DNA from: Fomes fomentarius
Taxonomy: Eukaryota > Basidiomycota > Agaricomycetes > Polyporales > Polyporaceae
Direction: 5' to 3'
Assembly: GCA_022606135.1 (NCBI GenBank)
Contig: JABYQN010000002.1
Location: 3,782,001 to 3,846,000, forward strand
Length of the DNA stretch: 64,000 nt
In this document: in pieces, positions 1 to 9,617 of the stretch
How the letters are laid out: each line of letters begins with the position of its first letter
Numbering within the stretch: position 1 is the first letter of the stretch
Made by a program: the position numbers and the translations under genes
The notes under the pieces: generated by a model
Told to the model about the DNA's origin: nothing
The model's input: the letters and a program-made list of their open reading frames with translations, nothing else
Databases searched by the model: none

Positions 1-624
1 TGAGACAAGAGGGCAGCAGGTTTGATGATTGCGCGTTCTGGCTCGACGGGAACAGCTAACCTCGGCCTGTACGTTAGGCGTGAAGTTGAACACAAGAGGC
101 GATTCTATTACTGGGGCATTCAGCCTCAGCACCAAACATAATAATTGCACAACTCATCTTTCCGCTTAATCCGAATCCGTATAAGTTCAATGGAGCAGCC
201 TTCGAATCATCTGCGAAGATCCCTCCCAGGCACGTCTATCATTCTCATTGACCAATGTTCGACAACACAAGGGGCGGTGCTAGTTTCGCGGTCATCGGTG
301 AACACGGTGTTTGAAGGGCCATCTTGTATAGGGCAACTCATCTCGGAATGTCCTTGTAATATGACGGGGTGGCAATAGCCGACGCGAATCGATTACACGA
401 GGTCCTGATACAACAGAGGCCTGTACAACTGAGTGGAGATGCTACACACCGAAGGTGTGTGCGGGCATTACACTGTACAATACTTTTCACCGGAAAGCAC
501 AAACACAGACGTAAGGAGCGACGAGGACGACCACGACAGGGATGAAAAAGCGTCAGGTGTCAAGTGTCAGGAGAGCAAACAGTGAACAGCGAAAGCGAGC
601 AGAAGAGTAGCAGGCCGGAGCAAC
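1..624. other. Left flank, no gene recognised
   Basis: Only short open frames without recognisable domains occur here. The last part is presumably the 3' flank of the minus-strand kinase-like gene ending at 625. I see no RNA gene or repeat. Confidence 0.5.
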
Positions 625-1633
625 TCAGTCGACGATTTTGACCGGGAGCGGCTGCCCGTCGTACAGCTCGCGCTCCTCAATCCACTCGAGTAGGTCTTCG
701 CGCGTCAGCTCGGCATGCATACACGCCAGATCCGGGTCCGTCCCTTCGGCGCGCGGGCGACGAGTGCCTCATGACCTTCCAGAGCCCATTCGATCGGTAT
801 GGACATGTTCAGGAACTCCACCGTGGCTGCGAGGAGCAGCCATGAAGTCATCTATAAGTAGTCTGTAAAGAAATCACACACCGGGTAGCCATACGGCAGA
901 GGTGACACACGCCCAGTAGATCTCTTCGCATGCGACGGCTTCGTTGTGGGGCTGTGGTTCGTAGAAGTGGATGTCTATGCCGAGATGACAATCGTGGTCT
1001 TCGGCGCAGCCGAATCCGACGACGATGGGAACGTTGTCTTTCCGGAGGAGGATGCTTTCCTCATCGAAGTGGCCATGGTGAACGCCGGCTTTGTGGATGG
1101 CGAAGAGAGCTTCCATGACCTTTTTCCTGATGACGCATACGCTTGTATGCCTGCAGACGGGCGGGCAATGTACCAGGTACTCACCGGAAGTCGATACCTG
1201 AAGTGTATAGGGATTGCTGCATACGTTCACCCTCATACGTCAAGACTAAACATGACGTTTCTCCGTCCTCCGTCTCGCCTTCGAAGAGGCCGACAAAGGA
1301 GGGGATGTAGAGGTCTTGCAGAGAGGCAAGCTTGCCCTGGTAAAGGTCCGCCTCCTTGTGGAGACGTTCAGCGGCCTGACGACCATGTCCAATCTTGCAG
1401 ACAACCTCAGAGTGCCGCTGTCCATCCAATGCGAGGGTACCTTGACAAACCCGAGTGGACCCCTCATGGAGGAGTCGGGTGACGTCGATGGAATACTGAG
1501 CCCCGGACCCAGCCTCTAGCCGCACCTGGACCGCCGGGAGGGCGTCGACATTGGTAAAGTCGAAGTGGTCGACGTCGGGAACAGAACCGTCGACGCAGGC
1601 GGGCGTGAGGAGGAGAAGAGAGGGAGAAGACAT
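625..1633 (-). pseudogene. Protein-kinase-like gene, catalytically dead and probably decayed
   Basis: The ATG at 1633 opens a leader 'MSSPSLLLLTPACVDG'. The body then reads like the small protein-kinase-like proteins that are abundant in agaricomycetes: 'CLVLTYEG', then 'ALFAIHKAGVHHGHF', then 'PIVVGFGCAEDHDC'. The C-terminus 'REDLLEWIEEREL...VKIVD' stops at 625-627. The catalytic-loop Asp expected in HRD/HGD is His, and DFG reads GFG, so phosphotransfer looks impossible. Joining the pieces needs a very short intron near 1180-1210 (GTGAGT to CAG, about 34 bases), another near 850-880, and a one-base frame change near 745-760. The frame break suggests a pseudogene, although unusual splicing or a sequencing error is possible. 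It is divergent from the hydrolase gene at 2504. Confidence 0.55.
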
Positions 1634-2503
1634 GGATGAGGTGGCGAATGCCACGGTGGGCAGTGAACTTGAGACAGACAGCTGTGAACGCGTCTAAAAA
1701 CGTATATATCAAGGACACGGGCACGTGATCGTGTCGAACCCGACTTGACCCGTCCCGTCTGTATTCGCTGCCAGCGAGTGTTTCCAAGCCTACAGCTCGC
1801 AAACGTCGTACGACGTATACGTTGGGCGCACGGAACTCACTGCCAGCGGGGCCTGTGGTAGGATTTATGGAACTCGCCTATTACCGCAGGCAGGTCTGTC
1901 GCGAGCCGGGAAAGACGCGTGCCGACCGGCTGAAGCATGCTGGAGCGGGGAAGAAGAAAGACCCTGGAAAGAGCCCATTCGACGATATAAACATAGCCGA
2001 GCTAACCATCCTATCACTCCCACCCTGATTGGGCGCGCGTCCTTCCCATACACTGACTCCATTGCGGGGGACGAACCTATTTCTCGAGTTCTCCCGGGGA
2101 GCCGTCCGCCCACAAAAGCAAGTCTAACTACATTGAAAAGGGTTCTTCGGACACGTGAGTAAGTGCGGGTACACCTATTCTGTACTAACGTTCGGTAGAG
2201 ACCACCCTTCTCATGACGATTCACATTCTCGCCGGGTGGTAGAAATAGACTATGGTGGACGCTGCCAGGAATGCAGCTGAGGCATCCATTCAAGTACTGC
2301 AGCGAGGTGTACACGCGTCGCCACGGTCACTCAGCATAGTCGCTTCCCCTCCCATGCCGCCATTTCAGGTTCAGGTGAACAAGAGTCTCCCAAACTCTAC
2401 CTGCGTACCCTCTCCCACCGGACCATATAAAAGATGCACACTGCTGCAGGGGACGCCGCGAGCATCGCACTCGCCTCGACCTCTCCTATTCTCATAGTAC
2501 GTC
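1634..2503. other. Divergent intergenic region
   Basis: This 870-base spacer lies between the minus-strand kinase-like gene and the first hydrolase. It contains a TATA box at 2426-2433 and a 12-base inverted repeat GTTCAGGTGAAC at 2369-2380. That repeat resembles, with a spacer one base shorter, the motif repeated in the kinase leaders. No other gene was recognised. Confidence 0.5.
2426..2433 (+). promoter_or_regulatory. TATA box of first dienelactone hydrolase
   Basis: TATAAAAG lies 71 bases before the ATG at 2504, a normal distance for a fungal core promoter. Confidence 0.55.
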
Positions 2504-3685
2504 ATGTCTGCCACCCTCGCAGGCTCACCCGGCGACTGCTGCATTCGCACCGTGCAGCACGTAGGCGAGATCCGCGGCAAGGTCGAAGTTGTTGCAGGGG
2601 TTGAGACCTACGTCTCCCGCCCGCCCGATGAAAGTAACAAGAAGATCATTCTCTTCTTTGGGGACGTGTACGGCCCGCTTTATGTCAACTCACAGCTCAT
2701 CATGGACTATTGGGCGAGCAACGGTGGGCTTGCCGCTTTCCCTTCATCGATGACAGATGACAGAGAGGCTCACTGCGGAATCAGGTTGGCTCGTCGTTGG
2801 ACTCGACTATTTCGAGGGTGATTCTATGCAGAATCATCCCGACCGCAACGCGTTAGACTTCCCGAGCTGGCTGAAAGGGAAACAGGAACGTGCTCCCGTT
2901 CTGATCGAACCCTGGGTTGAGGCGATCAAGAGGGATTATGGTAAAGGATACGGTCCACTTACACTCCGAATCAAACACTCACGATGCTCTTCAGGCAGTA
3001 GCGACTCTAAGTACGTTTGCGTAGGTGAGTAGGAATTTCTACTACTACCCAAAGGCTATGTGCTCACGGATGGGAACAGGATACTGCTTCGGCGCCCCGT
3101 ACGTCTGCGAGCACTTGGCCAAAGACTGGCTCCTGGCGGGTGCGATTTTCGTCCTCCAGTATTTTTTACACCGCCTGATTGCTGCCATGGACACGCCACA
3201 GGAGCATTTGGGCATCCGGCCTTCCTCAATGAAGCTCATATCCAAAATATCAAGAGTAAGTCCATTTATCCGACGGCACCTGTGATCTCTTATACTCACC
3301 TATCTCCCCCAGAGCCCCTCCTGCTCTCTTGCAGTGGTACGTCCTTGGCCAGCATCGACCCCGCTCAGAGTGTTGATGGCCTTCCCTTCCATAACACCTG
3401 CAGAAATCGACCACACGTTCCCGCTCGAGGCACGCCGCCGCGCGGAAGACATACTCGTCGAGAAGAAGAACACGTACTTCATCCAAGTCTTCGGCTCCGT
3501 CCAGCACGGGTTCGCACTGCGCAGCGACCCGAAGATTCCTGAGCAGAGTACGTGGTGTATACCATACACATAGTCTGGCTATCGGGTGTTGCTCACACTC
3601 TATTTCCGTGCTGGCAGAATGGGCCAGGGAGGAGAGCGCGCGAGCTATCTTGGACTGGTTCAATCACTTCGCCTTGACTCAGTGA
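2504..3685 (+). CDS. Dienelactone hydrolase family protein (tandem copy 1)
   Basis: Predicted alpha/beta hydrolase of the dienelactone hydrolase family, which in its best-known members opens dienelactone rings; the fungal substrate is unknown. I read eight exons: 2504-2723, 2785-2940, 2995-3024, 3080-3139, 3202-3255, 3313-3336, 3404-3547, 3618-3685. They total 756 bases (251 residues), with all introns GT-AG of 54-70 bases. Family marks are 'ILFFGDVYGP' near the N-terminus, the nucleophile Cys in 'GYCFGAPYV', the acid region 'EIDHTFPLEARRRAEDI', and the His in 'VQHGFALR'. No signal peptide is visible, so it is probably cytosolic. The start sits in the context GTCATGTC after a TATA box. Its exon lengths match those of the next gene exactly through exon 7. 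Confidence 0.9.
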
Positions 3686-3897
3686 TGGCCGGGTCATGTC
3701 CACCTCCGGCGCAGGTTCTCTGCGGCAGGGAGCATTCACTAATGTAATCATAGCTGGGGGCAGACCCAGGGGTGAGAGTGCGAACGTGGAGATCATACAT
3801 AAATACAGCTTCTTCTCTCACAGTGTCAACCAGCTCGCGCCGACGAGAGGCATGCATTTGACATTTCTTGGATTCACTTCTCTGCCTGAGACTGGCA

Positions 3898-3903
3898 TAT
3901 AAG
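3898..3903 (+). promoter_or_regulatory. Candidate TATA box of second hydrolase
   Basis: TATAAG stands 66 bases before the ATG at 3969, within the 283-base spacer between the two hydrolase genes. Confidence 0.4.
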
Positions 3904-3968
3904 AAACGCACTAACGGAGTCGCGGGGGTGCACCGCACTTCCACGCGATTGCGTCATTGAGACCCACC

Positions 3969-5173
3969 ATGTCCCCCACGCTCGCAGGCCCCCCGGGAGA
4001 GTGTTGCAGGAAGACCATCGAGCACGACGGCCAGCCCCGCGGAACCATCGAGACCGTCGCGGGAGTAGAGACGTATGTCGCGCGCCCGGTGAACGGGAAC
4101 AATTCAAAGATCATCCTGTTCTTTGGGGACGTGTATGGCCCCATGTACGTCAACTCCCAGTTGATCATGGACTACTGGGCGGACAATGGTGAGTTACTAT
4201 TGCTAGCGTGACTGCTCTGTTGGAAGCGTGTAGAGTGGAACTTTATGGGTTGCTGAGGCCTGACCTAGGTTATCTCGTGATTGGTCTGGACTACTTCGAG
4301 GGGAACTCCATGATCAAGCACCCGAACAGGGACGAATTTGACTATATCGCGTGGCGGACGGGCAAACAGGCGCGCGCTGCGATACTCATCCCGCCCTGGG
4401 TCGACGCCGTCAGAAAGCAGTATGGTACGCCTCTGTGCCATTTCCATAGAACGATGGTAGCTGAGCAGCTATCAGGTAGCCAACGAACACAGTATTTCTG
4501 CGTAGGTGAGTACATGTCGCCGTTTACTCCTTGAATATGAGTGCATTTGACGGAGTAATTAGGTTATTGCTTCGGAGCACCGTATGTCATGGAACACCTT
4601 GCAACCGATTGGTTAATCGCGGGTAAGGCCCCATCTAGCATGAGCAAGGCGGGATGGTAGTAACAGGTGGATCAATGTAGGTGCTTTCGGACACCCTGCA
4701 TTCCTGAACGAGGCGCACTTTCATGAGATCAAAAGTACGTTCGATAATAGTTTGGGCTTGATGATGGTTTGTAATACTCACGAATATATGAACAGAGCCG
4801 CTCCTGCTTTCTTGCAGCGGTACGCGTACTCCCGTTGCAAATGACTGCATAAATAAGTTTACCGATGGTAATATGTCGCAGAGATCGACCATACCTTCCC
4901 TCTCGAAGCACGGCGCCGAGCAGAAGACATCCTCGTCGAAAGCAAGGCCACGTACTTCTTCCAGGTGTTTGGCTCGGTACAGCACGGCTTTGCCCTCCGC
5001 GGCGATTTGAGCGAACCTGTACAACGTGAGTAGCAGGACCGTCAATGAGGCGACACCGCTCTGACAGAAGAGAGAACACAGGATGGGCTAGGGAGGAAAG
5101 CGCACGCTCTATCCTCGGTTGGTTCAATCACTGGAGCTACGTCGAGGGGCAATCTTCGATTAAGAAGTCATGA
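3969..5173 (+). CDS. Dienelactone hydrolase family protein (tandem copy 2)
   Basis: Second copy of the tandem pair. Exons read as 3969-4188, 4269-4424, 4476-4505, 4563-4622, 4681-4734, 4796-4819, 4882-5025 and 5082-5173 (780 bases, 259 residues). The first seven exon lengths (220, 156, 30, 60, 54, 24, 144) are identical to copy 1. Family residues are kept: 'YCFGAPYVMEHLA' with the nucleophile Cys, 'EIDHTFPLEARRRAEDI', and 'VQHGFALRGD' with the catalytic His. The C-terminus is longer and different ('WSYVEGQSSIKKS' against 'FALTQ'). The ATG at 3969 in context CCACCATGTC is preferred to the upstream TTG. Both copies look functional. Confidence 0.9.
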
Positions 5174-5581
5174 GATTTTGTATGATCATATTGAATGGTC
5201 GTAACTTGACTCATGTAGTTCGAGTTAGTAAATGAGCACGAATGCAGACTCGGGATCGAGGGCAAACGGGGTTGTGCACAATCGACAGACAGAAGTGACC
5301 GGAAGAAAGCTTGTGTCAAGGTGTAGTCATTTCAGGTGACGCGTCCTGAGAAGTTCCAAGACATATCCAAGTTGCCTGTTGACGGATCAATGTACACATA
5401 TACCTTTGCATCCACGTCCCAGTTGCGCATCGGGGTACTTACCTGCAGCCCATCGTCAAAAAATTCCTTCAGAATCCTTTGGGCGGTCATTTTACAGCAC
5501 ATGACTTTTTTCTCGCGCTGCCGGCGCAGATGATGATGTCATTGACTGTTCTTGCCGTATTACCACCTCATCGTGCCTACC
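5174..5581. other. Intergenic, nothing recognised
   Basis: About 400 bases without a supported gene, between the second hydrolase and the start of the decayed nuclease-like copy. Confidence 0.4.
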
Positions 5582-6835
5582 ATGCCCCCTGAACGTAAAC
5601 GACCTGGCCTGACCGGTGCGAGTGCATGGTAGCCCAACTGGCCATCAAAAGTTTGCTAGCAAAGTCACGTCAGGATCAGGTGCTGAACACGGAGGAGGCG
5701 GAGGAGGATGAGCCTACGTTTCTCGAGAAGCTGGAAGCCTTTACCCAATGGCTGCAATCCATGGCTGACCCTCCACATGAGGTATGTGTAGCTGAACCTA
5801 TCAACGATTCTATCTGACACGTTGAACTAGACCTACTCGTTCTCGAGCATGACTGACGACCATTTGACCAAGTTGCGAATTTCCCTTGATGGCTTCCTCG
5901 AGACGTGGCATCTCATTTGGCCAAGAACGACACTCTCGGAGCGGATGGGCTCTGGTCTGCGGACATGCTTTATTGTCATCCTCAGTATCTCAAGGGTCTC
6001 GTTCCACGAACAGCAGGTTTCAATTATCACCACATCATTGCCAGATACAAGCTCGCCACACGATTATCCCTTTAGAATGAAGCCGTAGCTCGTCTGTGGA
6101 TCAATGCTTTCTTCTACCGCGTTGCCTCCATGACTCCAAATGGCACGGAAGTGGTCCTCAGTGTTGAATAGGGCATCCCATCGGTCATCCTGTCAGACAA
6201 GAGGTCACCCGTGTCTGGATATATCCATCATCGGGCGGCCATAGCGACATCCCCGAACAAGGCCGGTGCGTCGCCTTCGTCTGTTATCTAAGTAGTCCTC
6301 CTCAACTCTCTGCAGCGCGGTTTCTGAATAATCGTCGTGTGGGAGACCTGCGATCAGAGGATTCTACGTTGTTCGTTTCAGAAGCCAAGGGCCCCGATCA
6401 ACGTCTCGAAAGCCACGTCCCCCAGGCTGTCTGTGAGATGTATGGGTGCGCAAGGACTGTGGGGTAAGTGTATCTTCGAATTCACGTACGTCGCAGCTTT
6501 CATCGTTCAGCAAGAAAACTACGATTCGCGGAGTTTTGACCAATGGATGCGGTTGGATCTTCCTCATTCTCACACTCAATAGTGATGGAGGCGGGACAAT
6601 CTCGTGAGATCCTCATACAACACTCACGCAGGGTTCTCGGACACGGCAGAGCTCGAGAGAGAGAATCTCTTCGATTATCGCAGATCGGGTATGTCTCATC
6701 GAATGCTGAACCAGGAAGCGTAGCTGATTCTTCCTTTGCTGGGATTAGATGACGCATAGCCACGAAGACCTCGGTGCCGACGATGCTTACTTTACATCCA
6801 GAGTCTATTGATACGGCGTTCCCGGCTTCTCTTGT
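5582..6835 (+). pseudogene. Dispersed PD-(D/E)XK-like gene, copy 1, decayed
   Basis: First of three copies of one dispersed gene in this window. Exon 1 starts 'MPPERKRP' at 5582 and later reads 'LNTEEAEEDEPTFLEKLEA', but the two parts are in different frames. The intron 5'-GTATGTG...CTAG is followed by 'MTDDHLTKLRIS', then a small deletion shifts the frame before the segment homologous to 'LGADGLWSADML'. Further on, 'SEDSTLFVSEAKG' and 'AVCEMYGCART' (about 6355-6465) are present. Asp-x6-Glu-x-Lys followed by a helix with Gln/Glu-Met-Tyr is the layout of PD-(D/E)XK nucleases; this assignment is my inference, not a recognised family. The homologous block ends near 6835. Confidence 0.6.
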
Positions 6836-6929
6836 GAATAGTATACCTGAATTCCAACGGCATCATCACCAAGAGTGAGAGATTGCCAATGAGAGGTGAG
6901 ATTCCACTGGTAATGACTATTTCGCACTG

Positions 6930-7236
6930 TTCTCTTGTTCTACTCCCTCGCCGTCGAAACACCCACTTCTTGGCCTACTGAGCGCATGGATTATCTAGCG
7001 TGGAACGTTCTGCGTCTTGTGTTCAAGGATGGGAACGACCGTTGCGCGAGGGGCGGAGTGAACGCTGCCGCAGCCTACGAGGTTATGCGCCCACGCTTGT
7101 TCCGCCGTTCCCCGTTCTTCAAGATGGATTTAAATCACTGCCCCGGGGATGGTCCGTACTTCAGTATGTAGGTTCATCCATGTCCGTGGAACAGACTTAC
7201 TTTTGTTGTACAGATTGCGATGACGGGATTCGTTGA
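6930..7236 (+). other. Possible gene fragment of unknown family
   Basis: A frame reading 'TERMDYLAWNVLRLVFKDG' followed by 'RPRLFRRSPFFKMDL' looks protein-like. It may join across a 47-base GT-AG intron (GTAGGTTC to TACAG) to 'ICDDGIR' and a stop near 7234. No start or family is recognisable. It could be the remnant of a gene or a 3' extension of the preceding repeat. Confidence 0.25.
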
Positions 7237-7539
7237 CGATGACAGTTGACATTGCCGGAGAACGGGTTGGTCAGTATCTATCCTGAGATTTTTTAGCGGA
7301 AGGCATGTTGCCGTTCAAGTTGAGCTCGTCTTCGAGCTGATCGCGGTAGTAAGCAGACATACCCACCTCGTACTCCTCACGGACTGAATCAGCAACCTGC
7401 GGAGCTTGCAAACCAGCCCGGGGCTGTGTAGGCCTAGACAGTGCCCGTAAGGCTCAATCGCAATCTCTACATGCGGATATACTGCCGACGGTCCATACTC
7501 GAAGGCTTCCTGCAAGAATTAGGGGTGCCCTCAGTTATG

Positions 7540-7548
7540 TATATAAAG
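7540..7548 (+). promoter_or_regulatory. TATA box of kinase K1
   Basis: TATATAAAG stands 195 bases before the ATG at 7735 and 47 bases before the first leader repeat. It is followed by a GGACCTCTGGCCTC stretch that resembles the GGCCTCTGG stretch after the TATA boxes of K2 and K3. Confidence 0.7.
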
Positions 7549-7586
7549 AGGGGACCTCTGGCCTCTAAGCCCCCATCTTTGTCGTC

Positions 7587-7695
7587 GTTCCAGGTGAACA
7601 TCTTCGTCTTCGTTCCAAGTGAACATCTTTATCTTTGTTCCAAGTGAACATCTTCGTCGTTCCAGGTGAACATTCCATCGTTGTTCCAGGTGAAC
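7587..7695 (+). repeat. Five-copy GTTCCAGGTGAAC leader array of K1
   Basis: Copies of GTTCC(A/A)(G/A)GTGAAC start at 7587, 7612, 7637, 7659 and 7683, spaced 22-25 bases. Copies 2 and 3 read GTTCCAAGTGAAC. Each is an inverted repeat GTTC-N5-GAAC and also contains CAG|GT, and the linkers are pyrimidine-rich (CTTCGTC). The array lies between TATA box and start codon. The same motif occupies the same place in K2 and K3. Confidence 0.85.
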
Positions 7696-7734
7696 ACATA
7701 AGATCGCCCATTACTCTCAAGTGTGATCTTCACG

Positions 7735-9014
7735 ATGTCGAACCCCGCCGACTCCATCCCCAACCTCATCGACTGCGTCGTTGAGAAGCGTTACAAGCTC
7801 GTCCAGCTGCTTGGTGCGGGCACCTATGGTGTCGTCTACAAGGCACTTGACCTCCAGTCCCCCTCGATATCCTATCCCGACTACCGCGCCATTAAGATCC
7901 TTAAGAAGGCCGGTCGTACACCCCAAGAGATCGCTACCATCCGCCGTGAAGTCGCGCTCCACAGTGTCGTCTCAGATCATCCCAACGTCGTCAACCTCCA
8001 TGACGCGTATGACGACAGCGAGTACTTCTACATCATTCTCGACTACCATTCCGGCGGGGATCTCTTCGAGCTAGTCGTTGAGAAGGGGATGTATGCGCAC
8101 AACGACGAGCTCATCCGCTCGGCATTCCTCTCCATCATCGATGCCGTCCAGGCGTGTCATGACGCCAACATCGCTCATCGAGATCTCAAGCCCGAGAACT
8201 TCCTGATGAGCAAGGACGGATCGACGGCGCATCTCGCCGACTTTGGTCTTGCGGCCAACAAGCAGATAGTCGACGACTTCTGTGGTACCCACATTTACAT
8301 GGCGCCAGGTAAGCGACGACCTGTTCTATGACATGGACGATCATTCACTCTTCCGTGCTCATTTTCGTAGAGTGCTGGGGTCCTGACCCTTACTGTCCCT
8401 ACGCCAGCGATGTCTGGGCGGTGGGTGTCATCCTTACCAACATGGTCAGCTGTGTGAACCCGTGGGAGAAGGCGTCGCTCAAAGACCGCTGCTTCGCACG
8501 TTATGTGAACGACCCAAAGTACCTCTACAATGCCATGCCTATTTCCGAGGGAATGTACACCATCCTGCTCAGCACATTCGCCCGTAACCCCCTCCGCCGC
8601 ATCACGCTCCCGAAGCTCCGCCAGATGATCCTGTCGCTGGACACATTCTTCCGCTCTACGGACAAGAATGATTGTGCCGCGGCTGAGAAGTGCTTCAAGG
8701 TGCCATCCATCCACGCTCACGGCCAGCCACGCGCGATCTGCTCGAACCCCCACGTCAACAAGCCGCGCCCGTTGCAGCTTGATATCACGACCAAGCACCG
8801 GAGTCTGTCGCCGAGCATCCCATCCATCAGCTCAGTCCCGAGCATGACCTCGAGCGACTCTTCGGGAGACTGGGAGGACGAGAGCAGATATTTGCCCGAG
8901 GAAACTTCCTTGTGGACAAAGTCGGCGCCGATGGAGAAGGACATTGCGGAGTTCGGCCTGAAGAAGGCCTCAATGGCGGTGATCATGGCCCAGACGGACA
9001 ATTACCTGGTGTAG
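7735..9014 (+). CDS. Serine/threonine protein kinase K1
   Basis: Two exons, 7735-8308 and 8371-9014 (405 residues), with a 62-base intron GTAAGC...TCGTAG placed just after 'YMAP'. The kinase domain fills about the first 270 residues: glycine loop 'LLGAGTYGVVYKA', Lys in 'YRAIKILKK', gatekeeper region 'IILDYHSGGDLFE', catalytic loop 'HRDLKPEN', 'ADFGLA', and the APE-like 'MAPECWGPDPYCP' spanning the splice. All catalytic residues are present. The C-terminal 130 residues are Ser/Pro-rich and look disordered. It resembles fungal calcium/calmodulin-like or Ran1/Pat1-like kinases, but I cannot place it precisely. The ATG at 7735 is chosen because exon 1 is then 574 bases, as in K2 and K3. Confidence 0.9.
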
Positions 9015-9617
9015 TTGCTCCTCCAAGCCATCGACGTTGCAGACACCGTCGCGATGTGGTGGACCATCATCAGACTCGGACTAGAGACGTTTGAACTATT
9101 TATGATTGATATAATATTTATTGCACACCACACCATAATGCAACAGAGCACGTGGCTCTGGTTTTCTTACATCTCCTCCGATCTGCGCTGGGAACCTCTT
9201 ATATCGCGTGTGTGCCTCAAGCGTTCACAATGCCGTAAGAAACAAGGTGCCCGTAGCCGAGCGTTGAAAAGAACCAGGATCTCGATGACGCACTGCACCG
9301 GGGTCCGGAGCGCCGTTATGACTGCAGACTGAGGCGCCTGTCAGTGATGGCACTGCGCTGACTGCCACGGCTGGTCATATACAGTGACTACGCTACCCAC
9401 TGCGTCGGATGCTTTCATCAGGTTTCCTCCCACTGCCGGCCCTCTTTGCGCAGTTTTCGTACTGCAGACCTCAGGCGATGCGTGTTTGAACGTGCTCAGA
9501 ACTACTTAGACCAGGCGCGGGACTCGTTGCAAGCAACAAGCGGAGGCTCTTTTTCTTTATAACTTGGCCTTCTTGGTTTGCTTCAGCACTCAGAACAAAC
9601 GATTGCAGGGGGCGAAG
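9015..9617. other. Intergenic K1 to ABC transporter
   Basis: About 600 bases containing the K1 3' flank and the transporter promoter. TTTATAAC at about 9555 is a possible weak TATA element. Nothing else recognised. Confidence 0.4.

Noticed and set aside
145..868. Short plus-strand frames at the left edge
   Set aside because: No motifs; the second overlaps the minus-strand kinase-like gene and is its shadow.
7587..7695. Leader repeats as a CRISPR-like array
   Set aside because: Eukaryotic window, 13-base units with linkers of about 10 similar bases, no cas genes; better seen as a leader element.
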